A DNA stretch of 43,876 nt, taken from contig CACFNV010000008.1 in assembly GCA_902567635.1 (NCBI GenBank), positions 1 through 43,876 on the forward strand, read 5' to 3'. Source of the DNA: an uncultured Alphaproteobacteria bacterium (GTDB lineage Bacteria; Pseudomonadota; Alphaproteobacteria; Rhodobacterales; Rhodobacteraceae). This document shows, piece after piece, positions 1-8,437 of the stretch; position 1 is the first letter of the stretch; each line of letters begins with the position of its first letter. Below the pieces are notes generated by a model, which saw only the letters and a program-made list of their open reading frames with translations, was not told where the DNA came from and did no database searches. A program made the position numbers and the translations under genes.

Positions 1-233
1 TCCTTCCAAGCAAAAACCCCTTCGTTAGGACGGTCAATATCAGGCAGAAATTTTCCTAAAGCATCCAAAGTTTCAACTGCTGGTGTTTCAAGTTTTTCAA
101 ATCCATATAATTCATATGTCTCGCTAATAATCTTGAGAACGCGATCTCTTAATTTCAAATATGGATGAAAATAATCCCTGAAACCCTTAGGGTTGATTGC
201 TTTGGCTCGGCTTTTTTTCTCTTTTTTAGTCAT
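1..233 (-). CDS. hisS: Histidyl-tRNA synthetase, N-terminal part (cut by window edge)
   Basis: Only the first 77 codons are in the window. The ATG is at 233-231. HisS charges tRNA-His with histidine in the cytoplasm. The visible part shows the class II synthetase motif 1 region: NPKGFRDYF, then ETYELYGFEKLETPAVE, then DALGKFLPDIDRPNEGVF, which is the usual alphaproteobacterial HisS N-terminus. The gene starts 10 bases after the dnaE stop on the same strand, so the two are probably co-transcribed. The rest of the gene lies outside the window, so completeness cannot be judged. Confidence 0.92.
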   Translation of the reverse strand, partial: MTKKEKKSRAKAINPKGFRDYFHPYLKLRDRVLKIISETYELYGFEKLETPAVETLDALGKFLPDIDRPNEGVFAWK

Positions 234-243
234 ATCGACCGGA

Positions 244-3200
244 TCAATCTGCTCTAATATCTAAAACACCCTCTACCGACCTCAGATCTTCAATTTTTTC
301 GGAACTAATCTCGTATAAATTAGGTAAAGAAATGTTCGTAGGGTCACTTTCACTAGTTTCACTTTTAACTGTTATCAGAACATTCCCCTCTTTTGAAGAT
401 TTTTCTAAAATTGCCTCTTCTAAAAGCATTGAGAGTTTACCTATCTTACAATCGGGGCCTATTACTAAATGATAGCGTTTTCTTTCTCTGTCTTTTAAAA
501 ATTTTTCTAAATCTCTCACTGATTTCACTGAAACTCTGTTGAAACCATTCTGGTCCTTCGATTTTTCGCATACTAAAAGAACGAATTTTTCTACCTCTAT
601 GTCTACATTATGAGCTGAAAGCCTTTCAGGAAATATAAAAACCTCAAAGCCTTTATTTGTATGATCAATGAGTTTTACTAAAAAGTATTGCATACCATTA
701 TTCGTAACCCGTGACTTTACATCTGTAATATAGCCTGCTACTAGAATCGTTTTCATTTCTTCTCTAGTTTTTTCAAATGTGTCATATGGTTTTATTCCCA
801 TGGATCTATAAAAGTCAGGTTTAAGCTTGTATGGGGAGACAAAATAAATTCCCGTAACATCATGAATTTCTTTTACTTGCTGGGAAAAACTCCATTTATT
901 TTTAGTGACAAAATTAGGTTTCAGTAATGTTTCCGTATGGTCATGGAAAAGATTAACCTGATCTGAACTACTTTCATCATGGCAGGCCAGAGAGTAATTT
1001 ACTAATTCCTCTAAATTTTCCAGCATCGCTTCCTTTTCAAGGTTAAATGACTCAAATGCTCCGGACACAACTAGCATCTCCAACGGCCTTTTACCAACCT
1101 TTTTCAAGTTTATTCTTTTGGCAAAATCAAAGATATCGGTGAATAAACCAATGTTTTCCCTATTTTCTACAATTTTTGACATAACATCCATTCCGACATT
1201 TTTTATTGCCCCTAAACCAAACACAATTTCTCCATTTTTCACGGAGAACTTAACATCTGAAATATTTATGCAGGGTGACTTAAGCGTTATCTCAAAATCT
1301 ACCAAATCGTCATAATATTTAGAAAACTTTTCAATATTATGAATGTCACTATTAAGAGCAGCTGTCATAAATTCTGAAGTGAAATGTCGTTTCAAGTATG
1401 CAGTTTGATAACTTAGAACACCGTAAGCGGCTGCATGAGATTTATTAAAACCGTAATTGGCAAACTTAGCCAAGAGGTTCCATATACCTTCGGCTGTACG
1501 CCTCTCAATGTCGTTTTTCTTCGCCCCACTGAGAAATTTTGGTTTTTCTGCATCCATAACCTCTTTTATTTTTTTCCCCATGGCCTTTCTAAGAAGGTCT
1601 GCTTCTCCTAGAGAGTAGTCAGCCATTTTCTGAGCTATCTCCATTACCTGCTCCTGATATACAATAATACCATGTGTTTCATCAAGAATATGATCAATAG
1701 ATTTATGCAAATATTGCCTTTTTTCAGGATCATTTTTTACCTCACAGAAAGCAGGAATATTTTCCATAGGACCAGGTCTATAGAGCGCGACCAAAGCAAT
1801 TATGTCCTCAAGTGAATTTGGACAAAGATCGATTAAAGCGTCCCTCATCCCTTTACTCTCAACCTGAAAAACAGAAAATGTTCTCGCATCAGAATAAATC
1901 TCAAAAGTTTTTAAATCATCAAAGGGGATTTGATCAATATCCAATTTAATTCCTTGTACATTATAAATTAAATCAACTGCCTCTTTAATTATCGTCAATG
2001 TTTTCAAACCTAAAAAATCGAATTTAACTAAACCCGCTCTTTCCACCCAGTCTTTAGTGAACTGGGTCGCAGGCATATCTGACCTTGGATCCTGATAAAG
2101 AGGAACTAAATCAACTAATTTTCTATCTCCGATGACTACCCCAGCCGCATGAGTTGAAGCATTTCGAAGCACCCCCTCAAGATCTCTGGCTATTTTAAGC
2201 ATTCTATCCACTTGTGGATCACTATTAGCCTCTTGAATTAAATCATTCTCTTTTTTCAGAGCTTCACCTAAGCTCATGGGCTTAGTCCCTTCATAAGGAA
2301 TAAGTTTAGATATTTTATCTACTCTTGAATATGGGAGCTGTAGAACTCTTCCAATATCTCTCACTGCTGCCCTTGACCAAAGGGCGCCAAAAGTTATAAT
2401 TTGCGCAACATTTTCCTTTCCGTATTTTTGCTGTACATATTCGATTATTTCGCTTCGCCTATCCATACAGAAGTCAATGTCAAAATCTGGCATCGATACT
2501 CTGGAGGGATTCAAAAATCTCTCAAACAAAAGAGAATATTCTAATGGATCCAAGTTGGTGATTGTCAAAGCATATGCGACTAGACTACCTGCTCCTGATC
2601 CCCTCCCAGGACCTACGGGGATACCTTTGTTTTTTGCCCACTTAACAATATCAGCCACGATTAAGAAGTAACCACTAAATCCCATATTCTTTATTACATC
2701 TAGCTCATATTTCAATCGCTGATAGTAAACATCTTTATCATATGCTTTTTTCATATTTTTAAATCGGATCTCTAATCCTTCATTAGATTGAAGTATTAAA
2801 TCATTATTAGCATCAGTCGAGAATTTTGGTAAAATGGCATCTCTGGGTTCCGGCCTAAACGAACATCTCATTGCTATTTCTAAGGTATTAGTAATAGCCT
2901 CAGGAATATCTCTAAATAAATCTTTCATTTGTTCAGAGGACTTGAAAAAATGATCCTCACTGAGAGATCTTCTATCCGTTTTTTGATCTACATAATTTCC
3001 TTCCGCTATGCATAACAGTGCATCATGAGGCTCATACAAGCTCTTATCTAAAAAATAAACGTCGTTAGTAGCTACCAACGGGATATTGTAACAATCAGCG
3101 TTTTCAAGAATAAATTTTTCTACATCAGAAGCCATTTCCCTTCGACCGTCCTGCGAGGGGTGTCGGTTAAGTTCAAGATAAAACCTATCACCAAAGATAT

Positions 3201-3681
3201 TCTTTATTCTTTCTATCAAATCTCTAGCTAAATTTTCTTTTGTGTCTTCAAACAACTTATTCATAGGCCCTTCTGACCCACCAGATATACATATAAGCCC
3301 ATCTGATCGATCGGTAATTTTATCTAAGGCCAAACCATTAAGTTTATTGGATTCGGATAAATGAAGTTCACTCGAAAGATTAATTAAATTTGAATATCCT
3401 AATTCGTTCTTTGCTATGAATACCATGGAAGTATTCGATAAATTACGACTCTGACTGTCCAAAATACTATCTAAATTTATAGGTAATTGACATCCAATAA
3501 TGGGTTGAATTCCGTGATCAGCAATAATTTCAGAAAATTCAAGTGCCCCAAATAAATTACCCCTATCAGAAATGCCCACTGCTGGCATCCCGAATTCTAG
3601 ACATCTTTTTGCTAAGTCCTTAGGAAAAATTGCTCCTTCTAAAAGAGAATATGTAGATTTTAATTTTAAGTGAATAAACAT
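244..3681 (-). CDS. dnaE: DNA polymerase III alpha subunit (replicative polymerase)
   Basis: Catalytic subunit of the replicative DNA polymerase, 1145 aa, the normal DnaE length. It opens with a PHP domain (about residues 1-280; first motif HLKLKSTYS at 4-12). The polymerase core follows, with GPGRGSGAGS at 357-366 and the acidic motif PDFDIDF at 398-404, where D401 and D403 are expected metal ligands. Further DnaE signatures are NASTHAAGVVIG, ALYRPGPMEN and GFNKSHAAAYG. A C-terminal OB fold runs from about 970 to 1050 (VAGYITDVKSRV). The second histidine of the usual HxRxHS PHP motif is lysine here, so the PHP site looks degenerate, as in many proteobacterial DnaE proteins. It is the first gene of a leftward dnaE-hisS pair and is divergent from the thioesterase gene to its right. 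Confidence 0.98.
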   Translation of the reverse strand: MFIHLKLKSTYSLLEGAIFPKDLAKRCLEFGMPAVGISDRGNLFGALEFSEIIADHGIQPIIGCQLPINLDSILDSQSRNLSNTSMVFIAKNELGYSNLINLSSELHLSESNKLNGLALDKITDRSDGLICISGGSEGPMNKLFEDTKENLARDLIERIKNIFGDRFYLELNRHPSQDGRREMASDVEKFILENADCYNIPLVATNDVYFLDKSLYEPHDALLCIAEGNYVDQKTDRRSLSEDHFFKSSEQMKDLFRDIPEAITNTLEIAMRCSFRPEPRDAILPKFSTDANNDLILQSNEGLEIRFKNMKKAYDKDVYYQRLKYELDVIKNMGFSGYFLIVADIVKWAKNKGIPVGPGRGSGAGSLVAYALTITNLDPLEYSLLFERFLNPSRVSMPDFDIDFCMDRRSEIIEYVQQKYGKENVAQIITFGALWSRAAVRDIGRVLQLPYSRVDKISKLIPYEGTKPMSLGEALKKENDLIQEANSDPQVDRMLKIARDLEGVLRNASTHAAGVVIGDRKLVDLVPLYQDPRSDMPATQFTKDWVERAGLVKFDFLGLKTLTIIKEAVDLIYNVQGIKLDIDQIPFDDLKTFEIYSDARTFSVFQVESKGMRDALIDLCPNSLEDIIALVALYRPGPMENIPAFCEVKNDPEKRQYLHKSIDHILDETHGIIVYQEQVMEIAQKMADYSLGEADLLRKAMGKKIKEVMDAEKPKFLSGAKKNDIERRTAEGIWNLLAKFANYGFNKSHAAAYGVLSYQTAYLKRHFTSEFMTAALNSDIHNIEKFSKYYDDLVDFEITLKSPCINISDVKFSVKNGEIVFGLGAIKNVGMDVMSKIVENRENIGLFTDIFDFAKRINLKKVGKRPLEMLVVSGAFESFNLEKEAMLENLEELVNYSLACHDESSSDQVNLFHDHTETLLKPNFVTKNKWSFSQQVKEIHDVTGIYFVSPYKLKPDFYRSMGIKPYDTFEKTREEMKTILVAGYITDVKSRVTNNGMQYFLVKLIDHTNKGFEVFIFPERLSAHNVDIEVEKFVLLVCEKSKDQNGFNRVSVKSVRDLEKFLKDRERKRYHLVIGPDCKIGKLSMLLEEAILEKSSKEGNVLITVKSETSESDPTNISLPNLYEISSEKIEDLRSVEGVLDIRAD

Positions 3682-3781
3682 TTATCTTCTTATTTATTTT
3701 TATTTACCACAACCGAGACTTTTAAGTATAAGATTTTGTAACTAAGATTATCAATATTAACTTTCATAGGATTAAAAAAAA

Positions 3782-4174
3782 TTGATTGTTACTGATATAA
3801 CTCCACGGGTATCTGAAACGGATGGTGTAGGACACATAAATAATGTTTTTGTTCCTATATGGTTTGAAGCCGGGAGAAGAGAAATTTTCAGAATATTTTC
3901 CCCTAAATTGGATTTCAAGAATTGGAGGTTGGCCCTAGTAAAAGTGGAAGTGGAATATGTCGATCAAATTTATTTAGCTAATGACGTAGAAATCAGAACT
4001 GGGATAGAAAAGATCGGAAATTCCTCTTTTACTATAAAAGAGGAGTTGCATCAGACGGATAGATTGTGTGCAAAAGGGAAGTCAATATATGTCAATTATA
4101 ATTTTAGGACAGAAAAATCAGAGTCTATTCCTGAAACGACTAGGAAAAAATTAGAAAAATATCATTTTAGTTAA
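3782..4174 (+). CDS. Acyl-CoA thioesterase, hot-dog fold (4HBT/YbgC-like)
   Basis: A 130-aa protein of hot-dog thioesterase size. Near the N-terminus it carries ETDGVGHINNVFVPIWFEAGR-like spacing: the Asp/His-Asn-Asn segment (DGVGHINN) followed by WFE, typical of 4-hydroxybenzoyl-CoA thioesterase/YbgC proteins, which hydrolyse acyl-CoA thioesters. The start is a TTG at 3782 with AGGA at 3768-3771, ten bases upstream. A TAA in frame at 3773 rules out a longer form. The substrate cannot be inferred. The small gene that follows starts 8 bases after this stop and is probably in the same transcript. Confidence 0.8.
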   Translation: MIVTDITPRVSETDGVGHINNVFVPIWFEAGRREIFRIFSPKLDFKNWRLALVKVEVEYVDQIYLANDVEIRTGIEKIGNSSFTIKEELHQTDRLCAKGKSIYVNYNFRTEKSESIPETTRKKLEKYHFS

Positions 4175-4181
4175 AAAAATC

Positions 4182-4385
4182 ATGAAACGGATAAAGATCG
4201 TTACAGAAACTATTTTAGAAATTAACTCCTCAAAAGGAGACCAACAAGCTATTGAAAGCGCTTCTTACTGGGGTGAAAAGGTTTCAGATTTTCTTAAATT
4301 AGTCCGAAACACGTTAGTGAAAGACGTAGATTTCATAAATCAAAGAATAACATCTATAGAAATTGAAAAAGACCAAAATTTATAA
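4182..4385 (+). CDS. Small hypothetical protein (67 aa)
   Basis: Not recognised. The ORF starts with ATG 8 bases after the thioesterase stop, which suggests translational coupling. The product is soluble and charged, with a run of alternating hydrophobic and acidic residues, no signal peptide and no cysteines. The middle (residues 20-50) is predicted to be helical by eye. A real small gene in the thioesterase operon seems likelier than chance, but there is no family support. Confidence 0.5.
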   Translation: MKRIKIVTETILEINSSKGDQQAIESASYWGEKVSDFLKLVRNTLVKDVDFINQRITSIEIEKDQNL

Positions 4386-4441
4386 TAATTAAGAGAAATA
4401 TAAAAAAATTGTAAAAAAAGACATTAAATTACACTGGTTTC

Positions 4442-4450
4442 TGCTATACT
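4442..4450 (+). promoter_or_regulatory. Extended -10 promoter for the lipoprotein gene
   Basis: TG at 4442-4443 followed by one base and TATACT at 4445-4450 forms an extended -10 box. No good -35 hexamer lies 16-18 bases upstream, as is usual for extended -10 promoters. It is 29 bases before a strong GGAGG ribosome site (4468-4472) that serves the ATG at 4479. Confidence 0.5.
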
Positions 4451-4478
4451 TTGTATCAGAAAAATCTGGAGGTAACTG

Positions 4479-4742
4479 ATGATATTAAAAGCATTAAAAT
4501 TATTAATAATACTCACTGCAGGGATATTTATTTCTTCTTGCACCTCGAGTATGTTTTCAGGAAACCCTGCGAGGACTGTTCAAGTGGCTATAAAAGATGG
4601 AAATGCTAAACAGCTGAAAAACGCTTGGGACCAAAAAGCTCTAAGCCTATGTAAATCTGGCTACAACATAACAAATCTTGGCAAAGTTGTTAGTACGGCC
4701 GGTGGACACAATTCTTTATCTGGTTTAATAGCTTGTAAATAG
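4479..4742 (+). CDS. Small outer-membrane-type lipoprotein
   Basis: An 87-aa protein with an N-terminal hydrophobic signal (residues 4-18) ending in a lipobox, ISSC, with the lipidated Cys near residue 21. The mature part is only about 65 aa, contains two more cysteines (CKSGYN and the penultimate residue), and has no recognised domain. The start is well supported: GGAGG at 4468-4472 lies 6 bases upstream of the ATG, below an extended -10 promoter. The gene precedes the M20 peptidase by 14 bases, but no functional link is evident. Confidence 0.75.
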   Translation: MILKALKLLIILTAGIFISSCTSSMFSGNPARTVQVAIKDGNAKQLKNAWDQKALSLCKSGYNITNLGKVVSTAGGHNSLSGLIACK

Positions 4743-4756
4743 TCTTTATTATCAGC

Positions 4757-5896
4757 ATGCGTGAGGTCAAGCAATATAGATTTGATACCAACTCTATTTT
4801 AAGAATTTTGGAAAGATGGGTGACTTTAGAGAGTCCTACCTTTGATTATCAGGCTGTAAATAATATGATGGATTTATGTAGCAATCACTTAGCTGAAATG
4901 GGGGGTAGAATTGAACGTATTCCAGGGAAAAATAACCTAGGCGATTGCTTGCGAGCTTCATTTAATGAAACCTCTGAGAACATTGATAAACCAGGAATCC
5001 TAATTATGGGTCATATGGATACTGTCCATCCCATTGGCACAATAAAAAAACTTCCTTTCAGAATAGAGGGAAATAAATGTTATGGACCGGGCATCTTTGA
5101 TATGAAAAGTGGAAATCTTATAGCAATTGAAGCTGTAAGAATGTTACAAAAAGAAAACAAACTTCCAGAACTAGGAATCAAGTTTCTAATTACTTCAGAC
5201 GAGGAAATTGGCTCTCCCAGCACCAGGGAGTTAATAGAATCAGAATCCTTAAGATCGAAATATGTTCTGGTACCAGAACCCGGTTTGCCGGACGGAGGTT
5301 ACGTATCAGGACGTTACGCCATAGCAAGATTTAAATTGAGAACGGAAGGCATTCCCTTTCACGCCGGAATAAATCCAAAAGCCGGAAAGTCTGCAATAAA
5401 AGAAATGGCAAAAAAAATTATTGAATTAGAAGAAATGTCTGATGAAAACAGAACTTTTTCTGTGGGTGTTATTAATGGAGGAGAATGGGTTAATTGCGTT
5501 AGCTCTACCTGCGACGCAGAGGTAATATCAATGGCAAAAAAACAAAAAAATTTAGATGAAGGGATAGCTACTATTCTTGCTATGAACAAGAAAAATTCAG
5601 AAATTAAGTTTTCAGTAGAGCAAAGCGTTGTAAGACCCGTTTGGGAATTGAACGAAGGTACTAAAAAGCTGTTTAATCTGACTCAAGAAATATGCAAAGG
5701 TTTGAATCTGCCATTTTCGCATGGAAGTATGGGTGGAGGGTCAGACGGAAATTTTAGTGGTGCTCTCAATGTCCCTACAGTTGATGGACTGGGAACGTTG
5801 GGGGAAAACTACCATACTCTAAAAGAGCATATATACATCGACAGCATAGAAAAGCGTGCAAACGTTATTGCAAATATTGTCTCAAACTTACACTAA
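4757..5896 (+). CDS. M20 family zinc carboxypeptidase (glutamate carboxypeptidase-like)
   Basis: A 379-aa M20A metallopeptidase resembling carboxypeptidase G2, a di-zinc enzyme that removes C-terminal amino acids (often Glu) from peptides or folate-like substrates. Metal and catalytic residues are visible: H86 and D88 in GHMDTVHP, D115 in GPGIFDMKSG, E149/E150 in TSDEEIGS, E174 in VPEPG, and a C-terminal His in GENYHTLKEH. The dimerisation (lid) domain lies at about 185-295. No signal peptide is seen, so it is probably cytoplasmic. The start is ATG at 4757. The exact substrate is unknown. Confidence 0.93.
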   Translation: MREVKQYRFDTNSILRILERWVTLESPTFDYQAVNNMMDLCSNHLAEMGGRIERIPGKNNLGDCLRASFNETSENIDKPGILIMGHMDTVHPIGTIKKLPFRIEGNKCYGPGIFDMKSGNLIAIEAVRMLQKENKLPELGIKFLITSDEEIGSPSTRELIESESLRSKYVLVPEPGLPDGGYVSGRYAIARFKLRTEGIPFHAGINPKAGKSAIKEMAKKIIELEEMSDENRTFSVGVINGGEWVNCVSSTCDAEVISMAKKQKNLDEGIATILAMNKKNSEIKFSVEQSVVRPVWELNEGTKKLFNLTQEICKGLNLPFSHGSMGGGSDGNFSGALNVPTVDGLGTLGENYHTLKEHIYIDSIEKRANVIANIVSNLH

Positions 5897-5897
5897 A

Positions 5898-6068
5898 TCA
5901 TATAGATAAGAAAAAGAAAACCCCTGTTTGTACAATTAAAAAACCTATGCAAAAATAGATAAATATTTTAGAAACACGTTTATTATAATCTTCTTTAAGC
6001 CTACTTCTTAAAAAGAAAAAAATAACAGAAAATAATAATAGCTCCAGAAAAATTAGTCTTAAAAACAT
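5898..6068 (-). CDS. Small two-helix membrane protein (56 aa)
   Basis: This short ORF fills most of the space between the M20 gene (convergent, 1 base apart) and the EamA gene (20 bases upstream on the same strand). The product is 56 aa with two hydrophobic segments, about residues 4-20 and 35-55, joined by a basic loop (LRSRLKEDYNKR). That pattern is unlikely by chance. It resembles small alphaproteobacterial membrane proteins such as DUF6111, but the match is too weak to name. It is probably the distal gene of the DUF3833-EamA transcript. Confidence 0.5.
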   Translation of the reverse strand: MFLRLIFLELLLFSVIFFFLRSRLKEDYNKRVSKIFIYFCIGFLIVQTGVFFFLSI

Positions 6069-6088
6069 TTGTTGTAAATTAATAAGTT

Positions 6089-6991
6089 TCAGGAAGGATA
6101 TTGTAACAAAGCTAAAATAGATATAAAAATAAAAACAATACCAAATAATTCAATAATTGTAATTTTCTCTTTGTAAAACAGATAAGAAATTGCTACGGAA
6201 AAAACAATTTCTAATTGTCCTACTGCTCTTACATAGGTAGCATCAGTTAGAGAGAACGCGTAAAACCAAAAAAAAGTTGCACTACAGCCAAAAAAACCAA
6301 CTGGCAAACCCTTTTTCCAAATATATATTAGTTTAATTAAGCTTTCTTTTGAAAAAAAGAAAATATAGCTTCCCATAACAATCGTTTGTAAGAGAAGAGC
6401 AAAGCAAGACAAGGTTATTACTTTTTTATACAAAAATACTCCTGAGATATTATCTAATGATGCCTTGTAGAGCACAGAGCTTAAGCCAAGAAAAATGCCA
6501 CAAAAAACGCCAATTATAACCTGTTTGGTAAGTATTTTCTTTTCTGTGAATGAAGAAAACAAATTAAGTTTCGATATAAATAAAACACCTACAAAACCGA
6601 TTAAAATTGCTACAAACAATTCAGTGGTTAAAATGAACCCTAGAATTAATATCTCTAAAATTGTGGTTTGGATTACCTCTGTCTTTGAAAAGGCAATTCC
6701 AATAGCAAAAGATCGAAGAGTGAATAACTTTATTAAAAGAACAGTAAACAAGATTTGACAAATGCTTGCCAAAAATAACCAAGACAAGGTAACTGGTTTT
6801 GTTGACTCCAAAAAAATCGGATCATTATAAGGAATAAAGAATATTAAAAGCAAAAACGAAAAAGGTAGCGCAAAAATAAACCTGGAATACGCTGAGCTTA
6901 CAACTCCAACTTCGTTTATGATATTTTTCTGAGAAACACTTCTTAAAGTTTGAGATAAACTAGCTAATATAGTTATTGAAATCCAAAGCAC
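6089..6991 (-). CDS. EamA/DMT-superfamily transporter
   Basis: A 300-aa inner-membrane protein with about ten hydrophobic segments arranged as two five-helix EamA repeats, the layout of drug/metabolite exporters such as RhaT and YdcZ relatives. The substrate is unknown. The start is GTG at 6991-6989, preceded by GGAAG six bases upstream. It lies 21 bases downstream of the DUF3833 lipoprotein gene on the same strand, so the two are probably one operon. Confidence 0.85.
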   Translation of the reverse strand: MLWISITILASLSQTLRSVSQKNIINEVGVVSSAYSRFIFALPFSFLLLIFFIPYNDPIFLESTKPVTLSWLFLASICQILFTVLLIKLFTLRSFAIGIAFSKTEVIQTTILEILILGFILTTELFVAILIGFVGVLFISKLNLFSSFTEKKILTKQVIIGVFCGIFLGLSSVLYKASLDNISGVFLYKKVITLSCFALLLQTIVMGSYIFFFSKESLIKLIYIWKKGLPVGFFGCSATFFWFYAFSLTDATYVRAVGQLEIVFSVAISYLFYKEKITIIELFGIVFIFISILALLQYPS

Positions 6992-7012
6992 TTTTTTGCT
7001 TCCAAACTTTCG

Positions 7013-7564
7013 CTACTTTCTAAAAAAGATAGAGACCTCAGCTAGTTTTATCCCGAATTTTGTTATTTCTGCCCTATTTATGACAGTATCTACATCAGGC
7101 CTTAAAAACCAGTCATCAAACTCAACTTTAATGTTTCTACCAGCAATTTGAATATTTGATTTGTATATAAAATTCATAGTGTTTTTGAATTCTTTACCTT
7201 CTGCAAAACCAATTATGTTCTCAGATACTCCTCTGTAAGCAAGAGGCCCTATCCTCTCAATAATCCATTCTCTATTCTCGCTCTCGCCAGTATCATATAC
7301 AAAGTACTCATTTAAAATAAGTTTATCTTTTTCTAAAGTTCCTATCATCTCGACAGAAAAACTCTTCTGAAAATTTCCAAATCTATCTACCACTGTGCCC
7401 CAGGCTTTAGTTTTCCCTTGAAAATATTGGAATAAATCAAAGGGCTGATTATTAAGGTTTAAATTTTCGACTTTTGAATTTGAACATCCTAGGAGGAACA
7501 TCAAAAATAAAAAAATCAATAATTTACTGATTTTGACTTTAGGTAACATAATATTATTTTCCAT
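7013..7564 (-). CDS. DUF3833 family lipoprotein
   Basis: A 183-aa protein with a signal peptide ending in the lipobox LLGC (Cys at about residue 27). The mature part matches DUF3833 in layout: the conserved LFQYFQGKTKAWGTVVDRFG block at the start, IERIGPLAYRG in the middle and a strongly beta body like a lipocalin-type barrel. Members are periplasm-facing lipoproteins of unknown role, often beside lipid or cyclopropane-fatty-acid genes. No such neighbours are seen here. It is the upstream partner of the EamA transporter. Confidence 0.8.
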   Translation of the reverse strand: MENNIMLPKVKISKLLIFLFLMFLLGCSNSKVENLNLNNQPFDLFQYFQGKTKAWGTVVDRFGNFQKSFSVEMIGTLEKDKLILNEYFVYDTGESENREWIIERIGPLAYRGVSENIIGFAEGKEFKNTMNFIYKSNIQIAGRNIKVEFDDWFLRPDVDTVINRAEITKFGIKLAEVSIFFRK

Positions 7565-7664
7565 CTTTACTCAATTTTCAAAAACGACCATTTTTTCGTT
7601 TTTCAAGGCTTGCTACCCATTTCATAAAAAAATTTTACTCTTTTGCGTTAATATTTATCGTCTT

Positions 7665-7760
7665 CTAAAGGCCAGAAATTACAATAATTAAGAAAAAGAT
7701 GATAAATATGATGTTCGTTATAATCAGAGGTTTAAAATTTGACCTATTAGGGGATTTCAT
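7665..7760 (-). CDS. Very small membrane peptide (31 aa), possible gene
   Basis: In the roughly 290-base gap between the DUF3833 and PCu(A)C genes, a 31-codon minus-strand ORF starts at ATG 7760 with AAGGA about 6 bases upstream. The product has a polar, basic N-terminus (MKSPNRSNFK) and then one continuous hydrophobic helix of about 19 residues. The good ribosome site and the membrane-peptide architecture support a real small protein. AT-rich chance ORFs of this size also occur, so the call is tentative. Confidence 0.35.
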   Translation of the reverse strand: MKSPNRSNFKPLIITNIIFIIFFLIIVISGL

Positions 7761-7854
7761 TTTTAATCCTTTTTCATTAGGATTTTATAATACACTTTTT
7801 GCTAACACTATACTATATCAAAAATTCAATAATTATTAAAACATCAAACATAGA

Positions 7855-8283
7855 TCAGGGTTCTACCTCAAAATCTAGTTCGATCATTCCCGCATTTTTA
7901 AAAACAAATGTTGCTAGATGTGGATTAAACCAGCTAATACCTTCTTTCAAGTCTGAAAATATGAGGCCTATTGTTTCTGATTCAAAATATACGGCCTGCC
8001 CCGCAGGTATCTCTAAACCCTTACCTAAATTTATTTCTGATGTATTACCTTGTTCATCGATTCTAAATAGTTCATAAGTTTTGGAAAATTTTGGTTTTAT
8101 TCCGATTAAAAATTCGCTTTGATCACCTAAATTTTCTATAGACATAAAGGCATGAGCTTTGAATTTATTATCAATTATTAAATATGGATGATAAATGGTT
8201 ATTTTTTTATGGATTATTTCATGCCCATTGGCGGTATTAAGTGATAGGCAAGTACAAAACCAAATCAATAAAAGCCTTATCAA
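7855..8283 (-). CDS. PCu(A)C-fold (DUF461) periplasmic protein with lost copper ligands
   Basis: A 142-aa exported protein with signal peptide (residues 1-20, ending ANG). The body follows the PCu(A)C copper-chaperone layout: HPYLIIDNKFKAHAFMSIEN, a variable middle, EIPAGQAVYF, then a C-terminal FKNAGMIELDFEVEP strand pair. PCu(A)C proteins carry Cu(I) to cytochrome oxidase using Met/His ligands. Here the usual HxxM and HIML segments read ELFRID and TIGLIF, so the ligands are absent and copper binding is doubtful. The start is a TTG at 8283 with GGGAGGA six bases upstream. Confidence 0.72.
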   Translation of the reverse strand: MIRLLLIWFCTCLSLNTANGHEIIHKKITIYHPYLIIDNKFKAHAFMSIENLGDQSEFLIGIKPKFSKTYELFRIDEQGNTSEINLGKGLEIPAGQAVYFESETIGLIFSDLKEGISWFNPHLATFVFKNAGMIELDFEVEP

Positions 8284-8371
8284 TTAATCCTCCCACTTTT
8301 TAATTTTGCCTATATTATTTACTTTGCTCATAAAAAAAGTTGCCAAAAAAAATCCAGACTTTCATATTGTA

Positions 8372-8380
8372 TGATATAAT
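8372..8380 (+). promoter_or_regulatory. Extended -10 promoter for the aldehyde dehydrogenase gene
   Basis: TG at 8372-8373, one base, then a perfect TATAAT at 8375-8380. There is no recognisable -35 box at 16-18 bases. The predicted transcript starts about 50 bases before the ALDH start codon. Confidence 0.55.
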
Positions 8381-8437
8381 AGTGCATAAATTTAAAAAGT
8401 TTAGTTTTAATTATTCGATTGTGATTAAGGTTTGATT

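Noticed and set aside
1118..2671. Two plus-strand ORFs of about 65 codons inside dnaE
   Set aside because: They are antisense to conserved DnaE motifs, with no ribosome site and no protein-like composition.
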